19,961 nt of DNA, from NCBI GenBank assembly GCA_910585995.1, contig CAJUGG010000028.1, positions 1-19,961 of the forward strand. The letters run 5' to 3'. The DNA comes from an uncultured Lachnospiraceae bacterium (GTDB taxonomy: Bacteria > Bacillota > Clostridia > Lachnospirales > Lachnospiraceae). The notes under the pieces were generated by a model. It did no database searches. It was not told the DNA's origin and saw only the letters and a program-made list of their open reading frames with translations. The position numbers were made by a program, and so were the translations under genes. Shown in pieces: positions 13,732-19,961 of the stretch (the first letter of the stretch is position 1; each line of letters opens with the position of its first letter).

Positions 13732-15873
13732 ATGGGTCTTACCAATCATTCCACCGGAATCAGTGCCATAGATTCCGGCCTGATCATCAAGCGGCAGCAT
13801 GCAAAAGATCACGTCGTCGCCCTCGCAGGCAATCCCAATGTGGGAAAAAGCACCCTCTTCAATGGGCTGACTGGCATGAAACAGCACACTGGAAACTGGC
13901 CCGGCAAGACCGTGTCCAATGCGCAGGGCCGATATACTTACAACAGTGAATCCTATATCTTAGTGGATATTCCCGGCACTTATTCGCTGATGGCACATTC
14001 AGCCGAAGAAGAAGTCGCCAGAAATTTTCTCTGTTTTGGCAGACCGGAAGCCATCGTAGTGGTCTGTGATGCCTCCTGCTTAGAACGCAATCTCAACTTG
14101 GTCCTTCAGACCATGGAGATCTCTTCAAAGGTCGTAGTCTGTATCAACCTGATGGATGAGGCCAGAAAAAAAGGCATCCACATACAGCCTGATCAATTGT
14201 CTAAGCGGCTGGGAGTTCCTGTAGTCACCACCATAGCAAGAGATAAAAAAAGTCTTCCGGCACTCACAAAAGCGATACAACAAGTGACACAAAAGCCAGC
14301 CCCCTGTGTCTATCAGGTCGCCTATCCAGAACCTGTGGAAGAAGCCCTTTCTCTTCTTACTACTGTCCTGCAAAAAAAGACCCATCATAAGTTAGACAAC
14401 CGCTGGCTGGCACTTCGCCTGCTGGATGCAGATGCTTCCCTTCTGCAAGAGATCAAAAGCCTGCTTGGAGAGACCTTTTTAGAAGATCCAGAACTAAGAG
14501 AAGCACAAGAACAAGCCTTAGACTTGCTGGCTGCACATCAGATAACGCCGACAAAGCTGCAGGATCTGGTCACTGCTTCCTTAGTCTCAGCTTCGGAAGA
14601 GATCTGTAAGGACATTGTGAGCATGGACCAGCCCGTCTATCAGTTTCGGGACTGGAAGTTAGACCGTATCCTGACAAGCCGCCTGCTGGGTTATCCGGTC
14701 ATGATCTTATTATTAGCCTTTTTGCTGTGGCTTACCATCACAGGCGCCAATTATCCTTCCAAGCTTCTCTCAGACCTGTTCTTTTGGCTTCAGGACAAAC
14801 TAAGCGCATTGCTTTTATGGCTCTGTGTGCCTCTTTGGCTTCATGACCTGTTGATCTTAGGCATCTATCGGGTAGTCGCCTGGGTAGTCTCTGTGATGCT
14901 TCCGCCGATGGCGGTCTTTTTCCCGCTCTTTACGCTGTTAGAAGATATTGGCTATCTTCCGCGCCTTGCCTATAACCTGGACCGGCCCTTCCAGTGCTGT
15001 AAGGCCTGCGGCAAGCAAGCCCTTTGTATGGCCATGGGATTTGGCTGCAATGCCGCAGGAGTCACCGGCTGCCGGATCATCGATTCTCCCAGAGAACGGC
15101 TGCTCGCTATCTTAACTAACAGTTTTGTTCCCTGCAACGGCAGATTTCCCACACTGATCGCTCTGATCAGCATCTTTTTTGCCGGCCTGACAGGCGGTAT
15201 TACTTCTACCCTGCTCTGTGCCTTGTTATTGACAGGTGTGATTCTTCTGGGCATTGGCATGACCTTTTTTGTCACTTGGCTGCTCTCTATTACGCTTTTA
15301 AAAGGTATACCCTCTGCTTTTACACTGGAACTTCCACCCTATCGAAGACCCCAGATCGGCTCCGTCCTGGTTCGCTCTGTCTTAGACCGCACCTTGTTTG
15401 TGCTGGGCAGGGCCGTTGTTGTAGCCGTCCCTGCCGGACTGCTGATCTGGCTGATGGCCAATCTCTCTCTTGGCGACATGAGCCTGCTGAAGCTGTGCTC
15501 CCATGCTCTGGACCCCTTTGCCCGGCTGATGGGACTGGACGGCGTGATCTTACTTGCCTTTTTCCTGGGCTTTCCGGCCAATGAGATTGTGATGCCTGTA
15601 ATCTTTATGGCCTACTTGGCAGAGGGAAGCTTAATCGAGCCTGGATCTTTGACTGCCATGAAAGATCTGCTTCTTGCACATGGCTGGACAATACAGACTG
15701 CTGTCAGCATGATCCTCTTTTCTCTGTTTCACTGGCCATGCTCTACCACCCTGTTAACGGTTCATAAAGAGACCGGAAGCCTTCGCTGGACCGCACTTGC
15801 CGCTTTACTGCCCACCGCGGCGGGTGTCTGCCTGTGCATGTTATATACGGGAATCTGTCATTTGTGGCTGTAA
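13732..15873 (+). CDS. feoB: Ferrous iron transport protein B (GTPase-coupled permease)
   Basis: 713-aa membrane Fe(II) transporter. The N-terminal G domain shows G1 GNPNVGKS (33-40), G2 around NWPGKT (Thr60), G3 DIPG (79-82) and G4 NLMD (139-142), followed by a helical GDI-like region (about 195-300). The membrane part starts near residue 320 with two Gate regions; the conserved block CCKACGKQALCMAMGFGCNA and the segment VPCNGRFPTLIAL are present. A last hydrophobic segment ends at the C-terminus. The ATG at 13732 follows AGGGAG. The short N-terminal extension before the G domain (about 25 residues) has no recognised motif. feoA is immediately upstream; no feoC-like gene follows. No obvious terminator lies between it and the kinase gene. 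Confidence 0.95.
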   Translation: MGLTNHSTGISAIDSGLIIKRQHAKDHVVALAGNPNVGKSTLFNGLTGMKQHTGNWPGKTVSNAQGRYTYNSESYILVDIPGTYSLMAHSAEEEVARNFLCFGRPEAIVVVCDASCLERNLNLVLQTMEISSKVVVCINLMDEARKKGIHIQPDQLSKRLGVPVVTTIARDKKSLPALTKAIQQVTQKPAPCVYQVAYPEPVEEALSLLTTVLQKKTHHKLDNRWLALRLLDADASLLQEIKSLLGETFLEDPELREAQEQALDLLAAHQITPTKLQDLVTASLVSASEEICKDIVSMDQPVYQFRDWKLDRILTSRLLGYPVMILLLAFLLWLTITGANYPSKLLSDLFFWLQDKLSALLLWLCVPLWLHDLLILGIYRVVAWVVSVMLPPMAVFFPLFTLLEDIGYLPRLAYNLDRPFQCCKACGKQALCMAMGFGCNAAGVTGCRIIDSPRERLLAILTNSFVPCNGRFPTLIALISIFFAGLTGGITSTLLCALLLTGVILLGIGMTFFVTWLLSITLLKGIPSAFTLELPPYRRPQIGSVLVRSVLDRTLFVLGRAVVVAVPAGLLIWLMANLSLGDMSLLKLCSHALDPFARLMGLDGVILLAFFLGFPANEIVMPVIFMAYLAEGSLIEPGSLTAMKDLLLAHGWTIQTAVSMILFSLFHWPCSTTLLTVHKETGSLRWTALAALLPTAAGVCLCMLYTGICHLWL

Positions 15874-15907
15874 TATTGCAAAAAAATAAAACTTTTACTA
15901 GGAGTTG

Positions 15908-15916
15908 TGCTATAAT
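15908..15916 (+). promoter_or_regulatory. Extended -10 promoter of the hybrid kinase
   Basis: TGCTATAAT (15908-15916) is a perfect TGnTATAAT element with no recognisable -35. A start near 15923 gives a leader of about 29 nt with AAAGGAG at 15939-15945. It lies in the 78-nt gap after feoB, so the kinase can be transcribed on its own. Confidence 0.65.
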
Positions 15917-15951
15917 AGTTAGCAAATCCATGTTTCACAAAGGAGATTTTT

Positions 15952-18075
15952 ATGAAAGAGCCTTTTTCTTTCGCTTCCTGCGAAGTCAAAAAATTTTTGG
16001 ACGAGATGCCAGGGGGATTTTTTATCTATCAGGCCGATGAAAAAGAACAGATTCTCTATGCCAATCAAGCCCTGCTGCGCATCTTTAACTGCGACACATT
16101 TGCAGAATTTAAAGAGCTGACCGGCAACTCTTTTCATGGGATCGTACACCCGCAGGACCTGGATGAGGTACACAAAAGCATCCAGGAACAGATTTCCAAC
16201 AGCCAATATGATCTGGACTATGTGGAATATCGGATTATACAAAAAGGCGGCGGGATTCGCTGGGTGGAAGACTATGGTCATTTTGTCCGCAGTGAGGATA
16301 TGGGCGAGATCTTTTATGTGTTTGTGGGTGATGCAACAGATAAGAGACAGCGTCTCTGGAATGAACGCAAAGAAAAAGAACAAAAGCTGCAGGATCAGAT
16401 CAAGGTATACAGTCATGAGTTAAAAGTAATCCATCAAGAGCATCTAAGACGTCTTGAAGTGATCGAAGGGCTTAGCAGCAATTATGATACCATCCTCTAT
16501 GCCAACTTAGAGACCGACCGGATCCTGCCCTATCGTGCCAGCAAACGAATGGCAAGTCATTTTCCTGCCGGCCGCCAAAGTATCAGTTATCAGACATTTA
16601 TCGCTGAATATGTCTCCACCTGGGTCGCGATGGAAGACCGTGACCTCTTTATCCAGGCGACTGCCGCCGGATATGTAAGGGAACGCCTGATGCAAACCCC
16701 CACCTATTATATTAACTATCGGGTTATAGACGGCTCCACAAGCCAATATCTTCAGCTTCGCGTCGCAGATGTAAGCAATGATCGCCAGATCTCCCGCATC
16801 GTCTTAGGCGCCCGCCAGGTGGAGGACGAGATTCAGCATGAGATGGAGCAAAAGCAGATCTTAGAAGATGCTCTCTATCATGCCAAAATAGCCAACAACG
16901 CCAAAGACACATTTTTGTCCAATATATCCCATGATATCCGGACTCCCTTAAATGCCATCGCAGGCTTTACGGCTCTGGCTAAAAATCATCTTGAAGATTC
17001 CGAAAAAGTACGGGAATACCTGGAAAAGATCGAACTCTCCAATGCGCGGCTTTTGCATCTGCTCAGTGACGTACTGGAGATCTCCCGGATTGAATCCGGC
17101 ATGCTGCTTGTGGAAACCTCAGAATGTGACCTCAATGATCTTATAAGTGATCTGCATGCGGTGATTCTCCCCAAGGCCAATGCCAAACAGATTGCGTTTT
17201 CTATGGATCTAAGCCAGGTTACGCACCACAAAGTCCTGACTGATCCGGCCAAACTCAAACAGATCCTCTTGTGCCTACTCAGCAACGCTGTCAAATACAC
17301 CAATCCTCAAGGAAAGGTACAGATCCGCATACGAGAGAAAAACGAGAGATCCTGTGAATGTGCACTCTATGAATTTTCTGTAGAAGACAATGGAATCGGT
17401 ATTTGTGAAGATTTTCACAAGATTATCTTCGAACCTTTCGAACGGGTAAAAAATACTACCCTTAGCGGGATCTACGGCACCGGGCTTGGGCTTACCATTG
17501 CCAAAAATCTGGTGGAGATGATGGGAGGCACGATCCATATTAGCAGCGCTCTCCAAAAAGGCAGCACCTTCACCGTCTCATTAAACCTGCATGTTCTCTC
17601 AGCCCCTGCATCGTTTCCCGAAGACGATACAGACGCTTTGGAAGAGACAATACATGGGCAAAAAATCCTTCTGGTAGAAGATAATGAGATCAACCGGGAG
17701 ATCGAGAGCGAACTTCTAAAAAATCTGGGATTTTTGGTACAGGAAGCAGAGGACGGCAGTGTGGCCCTTGATCTGATCTCTCATGCATCACCTGATGAAT
17801 ATGCTTTGGTTTTTATGGATATCCAGATGCCCATTATGGATGGCTATGAAGCCACTCGTGCTATCCGTAGCCTTAAAGATCCGGCACTGGCCAATATCCC
17901 CATCATCGCTCTGTCTGCCAATGCGTTTGATGAGGACCGGCAGCGCTCCATGGAAAGCGGCATGAACGCTCACCTGGCAAAACCCGTAGATATCCCACAG
18001 CTTTTAGGACTTATTACAGCTTATTTGCATACACCCTCTAAGGAAGCTGATCCAGATGCTCCCGAAGGAACTTGA
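15952..18075 (+). CDS. PAS-domain hybrid sensor histidine kinase
   Basis: 707 aa with no transmembrane segment, so probably a cytosolic sensor. A PAS domain covers about 20-130 (FIYQADEKEQILYANQALLR, then HPQDLDEVHKSI). A coiled region (135-170) and a second degenerate PAS-like domain (about 175-290) follow. HisKA has NISHDIRTPLNAIAGF with phosphoacceptor His327. The ATPase domain has the N box around Asn445 (LSNAVKYT), G1 VEDNGIG (Asp479) and G2 GTGLGL (509-514). A C-terminal receiver domain (571-690) has Glu576, Asp577, phosphoacceptor Asp623 (FMDIQMPIMDGYEA), Ser655 and Lys677. All catalytic residues are present. There is no separate response regulator next to it, and no Hpt domain, so its output partner is unknown. 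Its 3' end overlaps the convergent LysR gene by 38 bp. Confidence 0.93.
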   Translation: MKEPFSFASCEVKKFLDEMPGGFFIYQADEKEQILYANQALLRIFNCDTFAEFKELTGNSFHGIVHPQDLDEVHKSIQEQISNSQYDLDYVEYRIIQKGGGIRWVEDYGHFVRSEDMGEIFYVFVGDATDKRQRLWNERKEKEQKLQDQIKVYSHELKVIHQEHLRRLEVIEGLSSNYDTILYANLETDRILPYRASKRMASHFPAGRQSISYQTFIAEYVSTWVAMEDRDLFIQATAAGYVRERLMQTPTYYINYRVIDGSTSQYLQLRVADVSNDRQISRIVLGARQVEDEIQHEMEQKQILEDALYHAKIANNAKDTFLSNISHDIRTPLNAIAGFTALAKNHLEDSEKVREYLEKIELSNARLLHLLSDVLEISRIESGMLLVETSECDLNDLISDLHAVILPKANAKQIAFSMDLSQVTHHKVLTDPAKLKQILLCLLSNAVKYTNPQGKVQIRIREKNERSCECALYEFSVEDNGIGICEDFHKIIFEPFERVKNTTLSGIYGTGLGLTIAKNLVEMMGGTIHISSALQKGSTFTVSLNLHVLSAPASFPEDDTDALEETIHGQKILLVEDNEINREIESELLKNLGFLVQEAEDGSVALDLISHASPDEYALVFMDIQMPIMDGYEATRAIRSLKDPALANIPIIALSANAFDEDRQRSMESGMNAHLAKPVDIPQLLGLITAYLHTPSKEADPDAPEGT

Positions 18076-18907
18076 TAAAATATCTCCCGGCTATAGGGAC
18101 ACTTCCCGTATCCTTGTATCCAATGGAAAGCGGGCGCATCACTGACGGGACCGTAGGCCTCACCACTACGTTATAATTACAGCGTGCAAGTGACAGCTTA
18201 GACACGATAGCCACTCCAAGCCCCATCTCCACCATCGCTATAATGGCATATGCGTCATGTGTTGTATATTTCACATTTGGTATGATTTTCATAGAACGAA
18301 ATACTTCTAATGGTTCAAAATAGCGCCCTTCTCCCAACAGGATAAAATCCTCTTTGGCAATTTGCTCCAGCGGAATCTCATCCAATGCTGCAAGCGGATG
18401 CCCTTGCGGCAAGAGTGCAACCATCTCATCCTCCTTAAGAGAAATAGTCTTAATACCATTGACGGCATGAGAATTGACAAACCCAAAGTCGATGGCATCC
18501 CTCTTGATCCATTTCTGAATACAGGCATAGTCTCCCTGACGGATGGTAAATTCCACGTTGGGGTATTGCTCCCTGTAATCTCTTAAGATGAGCGGAAGCC
18601 AATGGATGGCAATATCCTCCAGTACGCCCATCCTCACTTGTCCATTGCTTAACCCCTGGATTTCCTTTGCCTTCTCCTGAGCAACAAGATAGTGACATAT
18701 CGTCTTTTCCAGATACGGATACAGCTTTTCTCCTTCGATAGTCAGCTTGACACCTGTATGAAAACGATTGAGAAGTTTCATGGACAATTCTTCTTCCAGT
18801 GAAGCGATCATCTGGCTCACCGCCGACTGACTGCATCCCATAGCCGCGGCAGCTTTGGAAAAGCTCTCTAATTCTACTACTTTTTGTAATGCTAAGTAAC
18901 GGTTCAT
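18038..18907 (-). CDS. LysR-family transcriptional regulator
   Basis: 289 aa from the ATG at 18907. The N-terminal winged helix-turn-helix is clear (YLALQKVVELESFSKAAAAM, then CSQSAVSQMIASLEEEL, then RFHTGVKLTIEGEKLYPY). The substrate-binding domain (about 85-285) begins NGQVRMGVLEDIAIHWLP and contains the typical GLGVAIVSK. The frame is open for 17 more codons upstream to an ATG at 18958, but neither ATG has a ribosome site, and the promoter at 18915-18943 would lie inside the longer version. MNRYLALQKVVE is the usual LysR start. LysR genes often regulate a divergent neighbour; here the upstream neighbour is a decayed Uma2 gene on the same strand, so the target is not apparent. Confidence 0.92.
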   Translation of the reverse strand: MNRYLALQKVVELESFSKAAAAMGCSQSAVSQMIASLEEELSMKLLNRFHTGVKLTIEGEKLYPYLEKTICHYLVAQEKAKEIQGLSNGQVRMGVLEDIAIHWLPLILRDYREQYPNVEFTIRQGDYACIQKWIKRDAIDFGFVNSHAVNGIKTISLKEDEMVALLPQGHPLAALDEIPLEQIAKEDFILLGEGRYFEPLEVFRSMKIIPNVKYTTHDAYAIIAMVEMGLGVAIVSKLSLARCNYNVVVRPTVPSVMRPLSIGYKDTGSVPIAGRYFIKFLREHLDQLP

Positions 18908-18914
18908 GATTAAA

Positions 18915-18943
18915 AGTATAATAGATTCTTGGGGGAAATACAA
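18915..18943 (-). promoter_or_regulatory. LysR gene promoter predicting a leaderless mRNA
   Basis: TTGTAT (18943-18938), a 17-nt spacer and TATACT (18920-18915) on the - strand. Only 7 nt separate the -10 box from the ATG (18907), so transcription should begin at or within 1 nt of the start codon. No ribosome site is present, which agrees with leaderless translation. Confidence 0.6.
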
Positions 18944-18976
18944 GGGGCGGGCAATCATTCTTTGAACAACCGCAAA

Positions 18977-19245
18977 TCACAAGTGCAGTTTGGAAAAATC
19001 GATTTCGAGATCGTCATAGATCTTAGCTTTGATGGTATCAGAGAAAGAGTAAATAGCGGGCGCTGCGGCCTGCTCCATATCATAAGCTAAGATAATCTGC
19101 TTTATGGGATCCACCAGTATTCCCGAGCACCGACTTCACGATACAGAGAAAGTTTGGTATAGTAGTCCATAGCCCTGCTACCATCTGATAATTTATAAAT
19201 GTCATCTAAAGTATACATTTTTTCCTGTGCTAATATGGATGCCAT
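18977..19245 (-). pseudogene. Uma2-family endonuclease remnant (internal deletion and frameshift)
   Basis: Starts normally at the ATG at 19245 with GGAAG upstream: MASILAQEKMYTLDDIYKLS, then DGSRA, the usual N-terminus of Uma2 (DUF820) proteins. At about 19170 the frame jumps directly to MDYYTKLSLYREVGAREYW, which in intact members lies some 100 residues later; the core with the nuclease acidic residues is missing. At about 19111-19114 the frame is then broken: the first frame stops at 19102, while the next frame continues VDPIKQIILAYDMEQ to SFSDTIKAKIYDDLEI and stops at 18977, matching the family C-terminus. Comparison with EYWIVDP suggests a loss of about 4 nt. The product cannot be an active nuclease. 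Uma2 copies are common in this group and often decayed. Confidence 0.85.
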
Positions 19246-19271
19246 ACTAACACTTCCTTTCTGTATAGTGC

Positions 19272-19308
19272 AAAAAGGAGCCATTGCTTCTGTGCAACAA
19301 CTCCCTTT
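19272..19308 (-). terminator. Intrinsic terminator of the surface protein gene
   Basis: On the - strand a stem of about 14 bp with one bulge and several G-T pairs (arms 19308-19294 and 19287-19274, loop 19293-19288) runs into a T-tract ending at 19272. It begins 12 nt after the stop codon of the surface protein and separates it from the Uma2 remnant. Confidence 0.75.
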
Positions 19309-19320
19309 AAAAAATTATCT

Positions 19321-19961
19321 CTATGAATCTTCTCGATCTGCCTTTTCTCTTTGAGTTTCCTTTTTACGTCTTTTAAACCAGACGATGATTAAACCCATCA
19401 GGGCTGCGGAGGCAGCGAGCGCGATCAGGATGGAGCCAGATAGCATCCGAGTGCCTTCGTCAATGCTGCCGCGGTCTAAGGGGACTTCTTCGTCTCCCTG
19501 CTCAATGAGATCCTGGGGGCCTTCCTCTAGCGGGACTTGCCCGTCGGCGGCTTCTTGTAGATCGGCTCCGGCGTCAGCACCAGCTCCTCCGGGGAGTCCA
19601 ACGTCCGCTGCGCCTGCACCTCCGTCTGCTGCTCCGTCTCCTGGGGCGGCTGCGGCTCCTGCCGTGGCTCCTGTGCCAGCAGCGGCTCCTGGAGCGGTGT
19701 CTGCTCCTTCGGTGGCTCCTCCGCCTCCTGGGGCGCCTTCAGGGGCAGTTGCAGTGCCTCCGCCACCGCCAGGTTCTGTGGTGGTTCCTGTTCCGCCACC
19801 GCCTCCGCCTGTGCGGACTCTGGCGTACTCGAAGGTAAATATGTTTTCAGCGGTGTTGGCGGTCAGGGTTCTGGTCAGGTTATAGGCTTGGGGTTCGTAG
19901 CCTTCGATATAGAGAAAGGCTACCACCGGACGGTCGCCGACGTTGCCGTAGTAGGTGCGGC
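19321..19961 (-). CDS. C-terminal part of a membrane-anchored surface protein (partial)
   Basis: The gene continues beyond the right edge; 213 residues are visible. The first part (RTYYGNVGDRPVVAFLYIEG, then YEPQAYNLTRTL, then ENIFTFEYARV) looks like the end of a beta-rich repeat domain of the kind found in large Firmicute surface proteins. A long low-complexity linker follows, made of Gly, Ala, Thr, Pro and Asp (about residues 50-145), with two acidic motifs ending in VPL (DGQVPLEE and GDEEVPLDR). Then come one hydrophobic segment (LSGSILIALAASAALMGLII) and a basic tail (KRRKK). No LPXTG sorting signal is visible before the hydrophobic segment, so membrane anchoring is more likely than sortase attachment. 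The coding strand is very G+C-rich in the linker, which leaves other frames open too; the VPL motifs, hydrophobic segment and basic tail support this frame. Confidence 0.75.
   Translation of the reverse strand, partial: RTYYGNVGDRPVVAFLYIEGYEPQAYNLTRTLTANTAENIFTFEYARVRTGGGGGGTGTTTEPGGGGGTATAPEGAPGGGGATEGADTAPGAAAGTGATAGAAAAPGDGAADGGAGAADVGLPGGAGADAGADLQEAADGQVPLEEGPQDLIEQGDEEVPLDRGSIDEGTRMLSGSILIALAASAALMGLIIVWFKRRKKETQREKADREDS

Noticed and set aside
19527..19799. 90-codon Pro/Glu/Gln-rich frame on the - strand
   Set aside because: Its composition looks like a wall-spanning linker, but it is out of frame with both the upstream beta-rich domain and the C-terminal hydrophobic segment, which share one uninterrupted frame.
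19385..19885. 166-codon Pro/Ala/Ser-rich frame on the + strand
   Set aside because: It is the shadow of the G+C-rich linker of the surface protein; no ribosome site or recognisable domain.

Overview
The window looks like chromosomal DNA of a gut-type Firmicute, most likely Lachnospiraceae (Blautia-like). This is inferred from gene content and style: strong AGGAGG ribosome sites, moderate G+C, a CarD-type regulator, a class of Gly/Ala-rich surface protein with 'VPL' repeats, and an Uma2 remnant. No rRNA, tRNA, CRISPR array, insertion sequence or phage gene was seen. The genus is not proven from the sequence.

Layout. Positions 1-118 hold a structured, palindrome-rich intergenic element. From 170 to 6116 five genes run on the + strand with short gaps: malQ (4-alpha-glucanotransferase), plsC (acyltransferase), ddl (D-Ala-D-Ala ligase), murF (adds D-Ala-D-Ala to the peptidoglycan precursor) and an iron-dependent alcohol dehydrogenase. 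ddl and murF are consecutive steps of one pathway. A bidirectional terminator at 6105-6129 overlaps the stop codons of the dehydrogenase and of a convergent CarD-family gene.

From 6113 to 12412 everything is on the - strand. The CarD-like gene has a long structured leader. Next come an ECF sigma factor with its probable membrane anti-sigma factor, then sucrose use: scrA (PTS EIIBCA) followed by scrB (sucrose-6-phosphate hydrolase). A divergent AraC-family gene (12608-13426) is the probable local regulator of scrAB.

On the + strand follow feoA-feoB (ferrous iron uptake) and a soluble PAS hybrid histidine kinase with its own extended -10 promoter. The kinase gene overlaps tail-to-tail by 38 bp with a LysR-family gene on the - strand; that gene's promoter geometry predicts a leaderless mRNA. 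Beyond it lie a decayed Uma2-family gene (large internal deletion plus frameshift) and the C-terminal part of a membrane-anchored surface protein that runs off the right edge.

I did not find a convincing new multi-gene system. The most interesting signals are regulatory: the CarD leader with a terminator-like hairpin, the predicted leaderless LysR mRNA, the perfect Shine-Dalgarno sequence in a hairpin loop of the scrA leader, and the ECF-type promoter before the sigma gene. Several start sites are corrected here (malQ, ddl, CarD, sigma, LysR).
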